From: CALMEH01 sp964548225 | Lineage (GTDB): Bacteria; Acidobacteriota; Blastocatellia; Pyrinomonadales; Pyrinomonadaceae | NCBI GenBank assembly: GCA_964548225.1 | Contig: CAZJQP010000002.1 | Coordinates: 116,945-180,944 of the forward strand | DNA: 64,000 nucleotides | Direction of reading: 5' to 3' | Shown: positions 1 through 7,376 of the stretch, one piece after another | Numbering within the stretch: position 1 is the stretch's first letter | Layout: every line of letters starts with the position of its first letter | Translations under genes and position numbers: made by a program | Notes under the pieces: generated by a model | The model's input: the letters and a program-made list of their open reading frames with translations, nothing else | Told to the model about the DNA's origin: nothing | Database searches by the model: none

Positions 1-513
1 AATTTTGAAGCGCATTATCAAGTTTCAGACGTTTTACGCGCCTTTCGCTTAATTCAAAATCGCTTTGCGGACGCGAAACTTTTTGTCGCCGGAGCGGGAA
101 GCGAAGAAAAACTTTTGCATCAACTCGCCGCCGAATTAAAACTTGAAAATGTCGAATTTTTAGGCAGAATCGAGCCGTCGGAAATGCCGCAAATCTATGA
201 TAAAGCGGATGTTTATTTGAACGCTTCAATTGTTGATAATATGCCGCTGTCGTTTATCGAAGCCTTTGCCGCCGGAATGCCGATTGTTTCTTACGCAACC
301 GGCGGAATTCCGTATATTTGCAAACACGGCGAAACGGCTTTACTTGTTGAAACTAAAGATTTTGAAGCATTGGCACAAGAAGCGATTCGTTTGTTTGAAG
401 ATAAAGATTTGGCGCAAAAAATTATTGCTCAAGCACACGGCGAAAGTGTAAAATATTCAAAGCAAGCTGTTTGCACCGATTGGCTTGAAACCTACCGAAA
501 TCTTTCCGAATGA
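1..513 (+). CDS. Glycosyltransferase family 4, C-terminal part (truncated by window edge)
   Basis: The reading frame is open from base 1, so the gene begins outside the window and only about 170 C-terminal residues are present. The visible part is the nucleotide-sugar-binding half of a GT-B glycosyltransferase. It has a V(E)FLGRI-type strand, then EMPQIYDKADVYLNAS, then the family's acidic loop PLSFIEAFAAGMPIVS, where the second Glu of the E-x7-E-like motif normally contacts the donor sugar nucleotide. The stop overlaps the start of the next gene in an ATGA, so the two are probably translationally coupled. Context (deacetylase, asparagine synthetase-like protein, further glycosyltransferase) points to cell-surface polysaccharide synthesis. 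The exact sugar and linkage cannot be told. Confidence 0.88.
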   Translation, partial: NFEAHYQVSDVLRAFRLIQNRFADAKLFVAGAGSEEKLLHQLAAELKLENVEFLGRIEPSEMPQIYDKADVYLNASIVDNMPLSFIEAFAAGMPIVSYATGGIPYICKHGETALLVETKDFEALAQEAIRLFEDKDLAQKIIAQAHGESVKYSKQAVCTDWLETYRNLSE

Positions 514-1364
514 ACGAAAAAAAACTAAAAATAATCATTTTAACTCACGGCGGCGCAGAGCGTTTGCTCGAACTTTTGGTTGAGATAAAATCAGTTAAAG
601 TCGTTGGCGTGTTCGTTGAAACAGCGACGGAAAAGCGCAGAAGTTTCAAAGAAAAGATTAAGCGTTCGATTCGTTATGACGGTTATTTTGCAACAATTAA
701 GAAGATTTTTAAGAAAGAAAATCAAGACGTGAAAACAATTCAATCGAGCCAAGGCAATTTGGAAAAGTGCGTCGCAAACTTGAAAATTCCGCTTCACAAA
801 CTTGAAAATTATCACGCCGAAAGTGCGATAAAAATGTTAAAAGAAACGAATGCGGATTTGGGCATTCTTTATGGCACGAATATCATCAAAGAATCGGTTT
901 TTTCGATTCCGCGTCTCGGTTCGATAAATATTCATCAAGGACTCGCGCCGATTTATCGCGGCGGTCCGACGGTGTTTTGGGAGCTTTTTAATGATGAAAA
1001 AGAGGTTGGAATCACCGTTCATTTCGTCGCGCCCAAAGTTGATACGGGCGATATAATTTTGCAGAAAACCGTAAAACTTGATTATGATTTTTCACGTTAC
1101 GGTTTGGATTATGAAGCATTTTTAGAAGATTTCCGTGCTTCATTGAAAGAACCTTCAGCCGAACTTTTAGCCGAATCCGTGCGATTGATTTCGGAAGGAA
1201 AAGAGCAGAGAAAAAAGCAAGACACAAGTCTCGGCAAGCGTTATAAATTGCCGATAAAATCTGAAAAAGACGCGCTGTTAAGACTTTTAAAAGAACGGAG
1301 AAATTTTCTTGACGCAAAGGTGCAAAGGCGCAAAGGCGCAAAGAATTTTTCGGAAAATCAATAA
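510..1364 (+). CDS. Formyltransferase-family protein (Fmt-like fold)
   Basis: A 284-residue protein with the formyltransferase core: GILYGTNIIKESVF, then SINIHQGLAPIYRGG carrying the Asn and His of the catalytic triad, then VDTGDI with the Asp. This is the arrangement of methionyl-tRNA formyltransferase and of sugar N-formyltransferases that use 10-formyltetrahydrofolate. Because it sits in a polysaccharide operon and lacks the usual C-terminal tRNA-binding domain, an amino-sugar formyltransferase is more likely than Fmt (inference). It starts at the ATG overlapping the preceding stop. The last roughly 15 residues (KVQRRKGAKNF) are encoded by the genome's CGCAAAGG-type repeat, so the C-terminus was probably extended by repeat DNA. 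Confidence 0.8.
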   Translation: MNEKKLKIIILTHGGAERLLELLVEIKSVKVVGVFVETATEKRRSFKEKIKRSIRYDGYFATIKKIFKKENQDVKTIQSSQGNLEKCVANLKIPLHKLENYHAESAIKMLKETNADLGILYGTNIIKESVFSIPRLGSINIHQGLAPIYRGGPTVFWELFNDEKEVGITVHFVAPKVDTGDIILQKTVKLDYDFSRYGLDYEAFLEDFRASLKEPSAELLAESVRLISEGKEQRKKQDTSLGKRYKLPIKSEKDALLRLLKERRNFLDAKVQRRKGAKNFSENQ

Positions 1365-1398
1365 AAACTTTGCGTCCTCGCATCTTTGCGTTAAAAAA
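1316..1398. repeat. Short tandem repeat with inverted partner (gene end and spacer)
   Basis: Copies of a 9-bp word of the form GCAAAGGCG run from the 3' end of the formyltransferase gene. They are followed after about 20 bp by the complementary words CTTTGCGTC and CTTTGCGTT. The result is an imperfect hairpin made of stuttered repeats. It may act as a terminator or processing signal. The same word recurs near 33262-33372 and inside two signal-peptide coding regions. Confidence 0.6.
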
Positions 1399-1403
1399 CA
1401 AAA

Positions 1404-2375
1404 GTGAAAAAAACTTTACTCAAAACAATGTATAATTTCGGCGCATTTGCTCCTTTTCGTTGGGCAAATCGCAGAAATGTTTTGATTTTGATGTATCATC
1501 GTTTCGGTGAAGGTGCGGGGAAAGTTTCTGCCGCCGATTTTGAATTGCATCTCGAATATTTGAAAAATCATCATCGCGTTTTGTCGCTTGTGGAAACGGT
1601 TGAATTTTTGCAAAACGGAAAATCTTTGCCGCTGAATTCGGTTGTGATAACGATTGATGACGGTTACAGAGATGCTTATGAAATCGCGTTTCCGCTTTTG
1701 AAAAAGTTTAATTTTCGAGCAGTCGTTTATGCGATTACCGAGTTTTCGGACGGTAAATGCTGGCTTTGGACGGATTTGATGCGGTATGTTTTGCTGAATA
1801 CGAAACGTGATGTAGAGAACAGATTGGAAACGGCGGCGCAGATAAATGCGAATTTGAAAAAACTTCCGAACGACGAAAAACATGCGAAAATCATAGAATT
1901 TGCAAAAGATTTCGGAGTCGAAATTCCTACGCTTCCGCCGCCTGAATTTGCGCCGATGAATTGGGATCAAGCAAGGGAAATGGATGAGAACGGCGTGAAA
2001 ATCGAATCGCATACCGTTACACATCCGATTTTGACGAATATTTCGGCGAACGAATTGGATTTTGAGTTGCAAACTTCAAAAAAACGTCTCGAAGAAGTTT
2101 TGAACCGGCGTGTTGAGCATTTTTGTTATCCGAACGGTTCGCTGAATAAAACTGTGGAAAAAGCTGTGGAAAAAGCCGGTTACAAATCGGCGACAACGAC
2201 CGAATACGGTTTTAATAATCCGCAAACCGAAAAATTTTTGCTCAAACGAATTGACGCGCAATCTTCAATCGAAAATTTCGCGCAAAGCACAAGCGGATTT
2301 GAAAGTTTCAGGTTTCAGGTTTCAGGTTTGAAGTTAAAAACAACCCGAAACCCGAAACCCGAAACCCGAAACTAA
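1404..2375 (+). CDS. Polysaccharide deacetylase (NodB domain)
   Basis: A 323-residue protein of carbohydrate esterase family 4. VVITIDDGYRDAYEIAF carries the catalytic-base Asp and the metal-binding Asp of motif 1. ESHTVTHPILT supplies the H-x3-H of motif 2, and CYPNGS corresponds to motif 3. These enzymes remove N- or O-acetyl groups from polymeric or lipid-linked sugars. The GTG at 1404 is the first in-frame start; ATG at 1428 is an alternative. There is no clear signal peptide, so it may act on a cytoplasmic or membrane-linked intermediate. The C-terminal 25 or so residues are encoded by GGTTTCAGGTTT and CCCGAAAC repeats that form an inverted pair, so the tail is repeat-derived. Confidence 0.85.
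   Translation: MKKTLLKTMYNFGAFAPFRWANRRNVLILMYHRFGEGAGKVSAADFELHLEYLKNHHRVLSLVETVEFLQNGKSLPLNSVVITIDDGYRDAYEIAFPLLKKFNFRAVVYAITEFSDGKCWLWTDLMRYVLLNTKRDVENRLETAAQINANLKKLPNDEKHAKIIEFAKDFGVEIPTLPPPEFAPMNWDQAREMDENGVKIESHTVTHPILTNISANELDFELQTSKKRLEEVLNRRVEHFCYPNGSLNKTVEKAVEKAGYKSATTTEYGFNNPQTEKFLLKRIDAQSSIENFAQSTSGFESFRFQVSGLKLKTTRNPKPETRN
2306..2375. repeat. Stuttered inverted repeat in the 3' end of the deacetylase gene
   Basis: Three copies of a GTTTCAG-type word on the left face three copies of CCGAAAC on the right. This forms a slipped hairpin that lies wholly inside the coding frame and ends at the stop codon. A related pair lies between the RND adaptor and pump genes. Confidence 0.65.
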
Positions 2376-2381
2376 AAAAAG

Positions 2382-4307
2382 ATGTGTGGAATCAACGGAA
2401 TCGCGCTTTCGAGCCGTTCCAAAAAACAAATTAATGAATCAATTTTGCGGCGAATGACGGACGTGATTCATCATCGTGGACCTGATGGCGACGGCATTTT
2501 TATTGATGAAAAAATCGGGCTTGGGCATCGGCGTTTATCAATCGTTGATGTCGCGCACGGCGCACAGCCGATGTTTAATCACGATAAATCAATTTCGATA
2601 ATTTACAACGGCGAAGTTTATAATCACGCCGATTATCGCGCCGAATTGGAAGCAAAAGGTTATATTTTTCAGAACAATTCGGACACCGAAACGATAATTC
2701 ATCTTTACGAAGAATACGGTGTGAAATGCGTCGAAAAGCTGCGCGGAATGTTTGCGTTTGCGATTTGGGACAAGCGAGCGAGAACGCTTTTTATTGCGCG
2801 TGATCGGCTTGGCGTAAAACCGCTTTATTATGTTCACGACAGCGAGGGAAATTTGTTTTTCGGTTCGGAAATCAAGACTTTACTTGAAGCAAACGCGATA
2901 AAACCTGAGATAAATTACTGTGCGCTTCCCGACCAATTTGCCAATCACGGAACTTCGCGTGATGAAACTTTGTTCAAAAATGTGAAGCGGCTTTTGCCCG
3001 GACATTTTTTGATTTGGAAAGACGGAAACTTAAAGATTGAAGAATTTTGGGACGTAAATTTCGAGCCGAAACACGAAGAAAAATCGGACAAAGATTTTAT
3101 CGAAGAATGGCGCGAAATGTTTCGTCATTCCGTAAAATTGCGTTTGATGGCGGACGTTCCGCTCGGAATGTTTTTGTCGGGCGGAATTGATTCTTCGGCA
3201 ATTTGCGCGATGATGGCAACGATGGTTGACGAGCCGATTAAAACTTTTTCGGTCGGCTTTAAAGAGCGCGAAGCAAACGAATTTGAATATGCGCGAATCG
3301 TTTCAAAAGCCTTTAAAACCGAACATCACGAAATTACAATCACGCCCGAACAGTTTTTTGCGGAATTGCCGAATCTAGTCTGGCACGAAGATGAACCGAT
3401 TGGTTTTATCGCGTCCGTGCCGCTTTATTTTGTGTCGAAATTGGCGCAAAAGCACGTTAAAGTTGTTCTGACAGGCGAAGGAAGCGATGAAATTCTTGCG
3501 GGTTACGGACGTTATGCAAAGGCTTTGCAACTTCTAAATTACGGCGAAAAATATGAAAATTTTACGCCTTCATTTGTTCGTTCAGCAGTAAAATCGGGCG
3601 TTACGGCATTTGGCGGAAAACTTAGCCGAACTTTTCTTTCGCGTGAAGCCGACATCGAAAATCTGTTTTTTGATAATTTCGGCATTTATCCGAAAGCGAT
3701 GCAGAAAAATCTGTTTTCCAAAGAAACAAAATCGCATTTTGCAGACGAAAATCCGTATTATTTTCAAAATCAATGGCTCGAAAAAACGGACGCGAAAGAG
3801 ATTTTGGACAAACTGCTTTATGCTGATACGAAAACTTATCTGCACGAACTTTTGATGAAGCAAGATCAGATGTCTATGGCGGCTTCGATTGAATCTCGCG
3901 TGCCTTTCCTCGACCATAAACTCGTTGAATTTACCGCAAAAATGCCGACAAAGATGAAACTTCGCGGACGTGATACGAAATGGATTTTGCGCGAAGCAAT
4001 GAAGGGAATTTTGCCCGATGAGATTTTGAATCGTTCAAAAATGGGATTTCCCGTGCCGATCGGAAATTGGTTCAGAAACGAGTATAAACACATCGTTGAC
4101 GAATATATTTTGGGCGAACGCGCAATTTCACGCGGAATTTTCAACGCCGATTTTGTGCGCGAAATCGTTGCAAAACACAACGCGGGCGAAAATCATGATG
4201 AAAGAATTTGGTCGCTCGTCAATTTTGAGATTTGGCAGAGAAGATTTTTTGACGGTGAAACGGTTGAAAATAAAGAAATCGAAATCGAAGAAGCGGTTTT
4301 AGTTTGA
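2382..4307 (+). CDS. asnB: Asparagine synthetase (glutamine-hydrolysing) family amidotransferase
   Basis: A 641-residue class II glutamine amidotransferase. The chain begins MCGINGIA, so Cys2 becomes the N-terminal nucleophile after Met removal. The glutaminase half contains the usual VYNHADYR and SDTE features. The synthetase half has the PP-loop SGGIDSSAI, which binds ATP, and the later GEGSDEILAGY segment. The fold transfers ammonia from glutamine to an ATP-activated carboxylate. In polysaccharide clusters such paralogues often amidate sugar carboxylates or have unknown acceptors, so true asparagine synthesis is not certain. It starts 6 bp after the deacetylase stop and is clearly part of the same operon. 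Confidence 0.9.
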   Translation: MCGINGIALSSRSKKQINESILRRMTDVIHHRGPDGDGIFIDEKIGLGHRRLSIVDVAHGAQPMFNHDKSISIIYNGEVYNHADYRAELEAKGYIFQNNSDTETIIHLYEEYGVKCVEKLRGMFAFAIWDKRARTLFIARDRLGVKPLYYVHDSEGNLFFGSEIKTLLEANAIKPEINYCALPDQFANHGTSRDETLFKNVKRLLPGHFLIWKDGNLKIEEFWDVNFEPKHEEKSDKDFIEEWREMFRHSVKLRLMADVPLGMFLSGGIDSSAICAMMATMVDEPIKTFSVGFKEREANEFEYARIVSKAFKTEHHEITITPEQFFAELPNLVWHEDEPIGFIASVPLYFVSKLAQKHVKVVLTGEGSDEILAGYGRYAKALQLLNYGEKYENFTPSFVRSAVKSGVTAFGGKLSRTFLSREADIENLFFDNFGIYPKAMQKNLFSKETKSHFADENPYYFQNQWLEKTDAKEILDKLLYADTKTYLHELLMKQDQMSMAASIESRVPFLDHKLVEFTAKMPTKMKLRGRDTKWILREAMKGILPDEILNRSKMGFPVPIGNWFRNEYKHIVDEYILGERAISRGIFNADFVREIVAKHNAGENHDERIWSLVNFEIWQRRFFDGETVENKEIEIEEAVLV

Positions 4308-4352
4308 ACCGTGAAAGACGCGAAATTTCGCATCTTTCGCAGTTAAAATTTT

Positions 4353-5555
4353 ATGATAGTTACGGAAATTGAAAAACTTTCGGGCGTTTTGCGCGGACGC
4401 GATATTTTGTGTTTTTCGCACGATTGGACGGGCGATCCTTTGTCGAAAACTCATCTGATGCGTGTGCTTTCAAAGGAAAATCGGATTCTTTGGGTAAACG
4501 CGATTGCGAATCGAATGCCGACAGCTTCGTCGAAAGATTTTTCGCGTATTGTCAAGAAATTAAAGAGTTTTACCGAACCGGTAAAAGAAGTCGAGCCGAA
4601 TATTCACGTTTTGAATCCGCTGGCAATTCCGGCTTACGGCACAGAAGCGGTGCGGAATTTTAATCAGAAATTTTTAATCTCGCAAGTTAAAAAAGCGATG
4701 CGGAAATTGGATTTTTCGCAACCGATAAATATGGTTTTTAATCCGGCGGCAGGACTTTTGGCGGGAAAATTAGGCGAATCGGAATTGATTTATTATTGCG
4801 TTGACGAATACACGGCGTTCACGGGCGCGGCGGTCGGACTCAAGGAAATCGAAGAAGATTTGTTTCGAAAATCGGATTTAGTGATTGTTTCCGCCGAAAA
4901 ATTGTTTGAATCGAAACAGCATTTTAATAAAAATACTTTTGTCATCAGACACGGCACGGATTGGAAACATTTTCGCAAAAGTCTTGATGACGAAACGAAA
5001 ATTCCCGACGAAATTGCCAATCTGCCGAAGCCGATTATCGGTTTTCACGGACTTCTTGCCGATTGGGTTGATTTCGATTTAATCAAAAAAACAGCGGAAC
5101 ATTTTTCGGAAGGTTCAGTTGTTTTAATCGGCAAAATTACGGTTGATGCGGAGAAAAAGATTAAGATTTTGGACGGCGTGAAAAACATTCATTTTCTTGG
5201 GCGCAAACCTTACGCGGAACTTCCTGCGTATTGCAAAGGTTTTGATGTTGCGCTTAATCCGTTTGAAATCAACGAACTAACGCTTGCGGCAAATCCTTTG
5301 AAAGTGCGCGAATATCTTGCCGCCGGATTGCAGGTTGTTTCGACTGATATTCCCGAAGTTCGCATTTTGGATAATTGTTTGATTGGCGAAAATCATCAGG
5401 ATTTTATCGAAAAAATCGAATTCGCTTTGAAAAATCCGAAATCGAAAGAGGAAATTTCAGACGCAATCAAACACGAAAGCTGGGAAGCGAAGATTGACGA
5501 ACTGCGGACGGTAATGCAGAAGAGGAGAAGAGGAGAAAAGGAGAAAAGGAGATGA
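4353..5555 (+). CDS. Glycosyltransferase family 1/4-like protein
   Basis: A 400-residue GT-B-type protein opening with DILCFSHDWTGDPLSKTHLM, a start typical of surface-polysaccharide glycosyltransferases that resemble TuaH. The middle has LIYYCVDEYTAF and DLVIVSAEKLFE. The C-terminal half has IIGFHGLLADWVDFDLI, FLGRKPYAELPAYCKGFDVALNPF and an acidic LAANPLKVREYLAAG loop that would bind the sugar nucleotide. The donor and acceptor are unknown. The final residues (KRRRGEKEKRR) come from a GGAGAAAA-type repeat. The stop overlaps the start of the next gene, again suggesting translational coupling. Confidence 0.82.
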   Translation: MIVTEIEKLSGVLRGRDILCFSHDWTGDPLSKTHLMRVLSKENRILWVNAIANRMPTASSKDFSRIVKKLKSFTEPVKEVEPNIHVLNPLAIPAYGTEAVRNFNQKFLISQVKKAMRKLDFSQPINMVFNPAAGLLAGKLGESELIYYCVDEYTAFTGAAVGLKEIEEDLFRKSDLVIVSAEKLFESKQHFNKNTFVIRHGTDWKHFRKSLDDETKIPDEIANLPKPIIGFHGLLADWVDFDLIKKTAEHFSEGSVVLIGKITVDAEKKIKILDGVKNIHFLGRKPYAELPAYCKGFDVALNPFEINELTLAANPLKVREYLAAGLQVVSTDIPEVRILDNCLIGENHQDFIEKIEFALKNPKSKEEISDAIKHESWEAKIDELRTVMQKRRRGEKEKRR

Positions 5556-6181
5556 ATCGAAAGGTGAAAGCGGCGGTTTGTTTTCTTGGCTTTCTTTTGA
5601 TTTGGTTCTTCATTGCGCCATTTTTGGCGAGAAATTTGATTGTCGAAAAAACGCTTGAAAGTGCGGATGCGATTTTGGTTTTGAGCGGCGGTTCGGCGTT
5701 TGTTGAACGGACTCATCGGGCGGCGCAACTTTTTAAACAAGGTGTTGCGCCGAAAATTTTTTTGACGAATGACGGCGTGCAAGGCGGTTGGAACAGACAG
5801 GAACAAACAAATATTTTTTTTTATGAACAAGCGCGGCGTGAATTGATAAATCAAGGCGTTCCTGCTGAAAACATTGAAGTTTTGCCCGAAATTGTCGAAG
5901 GCACGCACGACGAAGCGGTTCTTTTTGAAAAAATTGTCCGCGAAAGAAATCTGAAATCAATCTTGCTCGTAACTTCCGCCTATCACACGCAGCGGACGCT
6001 CTCGACATTTCAAAAAGTTTTTGGCGATAAAGCCGAAATCGGCATTGCCGCGCCTGAAATCGGCATTGCCGCGCCCGAAATTCCTACGCCTTCGCCATAT
6101 TATTGGTGGCTTTTTCGGCAAGGCTGGCGAAATGTTGCGCTTGAATATCTGAAAATTTTTTATTATTGGTTGTATTATTAA
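5552..6181 (+). CDS. YdcF/DUF218-family membrane protein
   Basis: A 209-residue protein with one N-terminal transmembrane segment (about residues 7-26) followed by the DUF218 core. The core has ADAILVLSGGS, then a region of sugar-binding-like loops, then LLVTSAYHTQRTLSTF. Family members include YdcF and ElyC/SanA, linked to envelope polysaccharide metabolism. It overlaps the preceding glycosyltransferase by 4 bp. It contains a perfect in-frame 21-bp duplication giving the peptide IGIAAPE twice (around residues 166-180), a recent-looking slippage event. The biochemical role is unknown. Confidence 0.8.
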   Translation: MNRKVKAAVCFLGFLLIWFFIAPFLARNLIVEKTLESADAILVLSGGSAFVERTHRAAQLFKQGVAPKIFLTNDGVQGGWNRQEQTNIFFYEQARRELINQGVPAENIEVLPEIVEGTHDEAVLFEKIVRERNLKSILLVTSAYHTQRTLSTFQKVFGDKAEIGIAAPEIGIAAPEIPTPSPYYWWLFRQGWRNVALEYLKIFYYWLYY

Positions 6182-6247
6182 ATCTCAGATTGGGAGTCGG
6201 GAAAGTCTGAAAAAGTTTAGCGGTTTTTCGTGGTTAAATTAAAAATT

Positions 6248-7039
6248 ATGGTGGCAGATGTTCAAGAAATAAAAAAATGGGAATCGGTTGAAGTCGAACG
6301 TAGCGCAAGCGAGGCAAAGCGCAAGGAAACCGAAGATTTGCGGATAAAGCAAGACATTATCGAGCGTTATCAAAATCCGCCCGCAGATACGTTTTATTCG
6401 CTCGAATATGCTTATCATCTGCTCGGCGACGTTTCGGGCAAGACGGTTTTGGATTACGGTTGCGGGCTTGGCGACAACAGCGTTTTGGTTGCGGCACACG
6501 GCGCAAAAGTTATTGGCGTGGATATTTCGCCCGAATTGATTGAGCTTGCAGAAAAGCGTCTGGCGCAACACGAGATGACTGATTTAGCTGATTTTCGCGT
6601 TGGTTCGGCGCACGAACTTCCGCTCGAAGATGAATCGGTTGATGTCGTTTTTGGAATGGCGATTTTGCATCATTTGGATTTGAAACTCGCGTCGGAAGAA
6701 GTCTTTCGCGTCTTGAAAAAAGGCGGACGCGCAATTTTTCTCGAACCTGTCCGCAATTCAAAATTCGTTAAATTCGTGAGAAATTTAATTCCTTACACCC
6801 AGCCGGACGTTTCGCCGTTTGAGCGACCTTTGACCGATGCGGAATTGAAGGAATTTGCCGCCCGATTTACCGATTATAAATCCCGCGCCTTTTCTTTGCC
6901 GTTCGTAAATCTCATCGAAATTCTCGGTTTCCCGGAAAACGCCTTTCACAAAGCGACGAAAATTGACGGCAAACTTCTGCAAAAAGCCGGATTTCTGCAC
7001 AACTACGCCAGCGTCCGCGTCGTCGAAATGAAAAAATAA
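6248..7039 (+). CDS. Class I SAM-dependent methyltransferase
   Basis: About 263 residues. The SAM-binding motif I is VLDYGCGLGDNSVLVA. It is followed by VIGVDISPELIELAEKR (acidic end of beta-2) and VDVVFGMAILHHLD (motif IV). This matches the Methyltransf_11/UbiE-like superfamily. The in-frame GTG at 6230 would add six residues, but the ATG at 6248 looks more natural. It is the last gene of the polysaccharide operon and ends next to a perfect hairpin at 7059-7095. The substrate could be a sugar or a lipid; the sequence does not say which. Confidence 0.82.
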   Translation: MVADVQEIKKWESVEVERSASEAKRKETEDLRIKQDIIERYQNPPADTFYSLEYAYHLLGDVSGKTVLDYGCGLGDNSVLVAAHGAKVIGVDISPELIELAEKRLAQHEMTDLADFRVGSAHELPLEDESVDVVFGMAILHHLDLKLASEEVFRVLKKGGRAIFLEPVRNSKFVKFVRNLIPYTQPDVSPFERPLTDAELKEFAARFTDYKSRAFSLPFVNLIEILGFPENAFHKATKIDGKLLQKAGFLHNYASVRVVEMKK

Positions 7040-7058
7040 TATTTTGTTCGACAAAATA

Positions 7059-7095
7059 GCTCACAATTTACCTGCTTTTGAGGTAAATTGTGAGC
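7059..7095. terminator. Perfect hairpin after the methyltransferase gene
   Basis: Two perfectly complementary 15-base arms (GCTCACAATTTACCT and its complement) are separated by a 7-base loop. The hairpin starts 20 bp after the stop codon and has no good T-run. A small hairpin (about 7040-7056) precedes it. It probably helps to end the polysaccharide operon transcript. Confidence 0.55.
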
Positions 7096-7345
7096 GCAGG
7101 AAGTCTCTGCGTTCACGCAGGAAGTCTCTGCGTTCACGCAGGAAGTCTCNNNNNNNNNNNNNNNNNNNNNNNNNNNNNNNNNNNNNNNNNNNNNNNNNNN
7201 NNNNNNNNNNNNNNNNNNNNNNNNNNNNNNNNNNNNNNNNNNNNNNNNNTGCGTTCACGCAGGAAGTCTCTGCGTTCACGCAGGAAGTCTCTGCGTTCAC
7301 GCAGGAAGTCTCTGCGTTCACGCAGAAAAGTCCCGCGCTCGCGCA
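7093..7345. repeat. 21-bp tandem array, interrupted by the scaffold gap
   Basis: Units of 21 bp (TCTCTGCGTTCACGCAGGAAG) are repeated on both sides of the N run, degrading towards the right end. Each unit contains the small palindrome CTGCG-TTCA-CGCAG. No spacers are present, so this is not a CRISPR array. The array lies between the convergent ends of the methyltransferase and kinase genes. Its true copy number is unknown because assembly broke inside it. The period matches two turns of B-DNA and also seven codons. Confidence 0.85.
7150..7249. other. Assembly gap (100 N)
   Basis: Exactly 100 N characters stand inside the 21-bp array. This is the usual fixed-length scaffolding placeholder, so the real distance is not known. 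Confidence 0.98.
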
Positions 7346-7376
7346 GAACTCTTCTGCAAGTTAAGTTTTCGTGGTT

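Noticed and set aside
1012..1401. 129-residue open frame on the - strand
   Set aside because: It is antisense to the formyltransferase and has no family or RBS.
7093..7345. CRISPR array
   Set aside because: The 21-bp units are directly adjacent with no unique spacers, and no cas genes are present.
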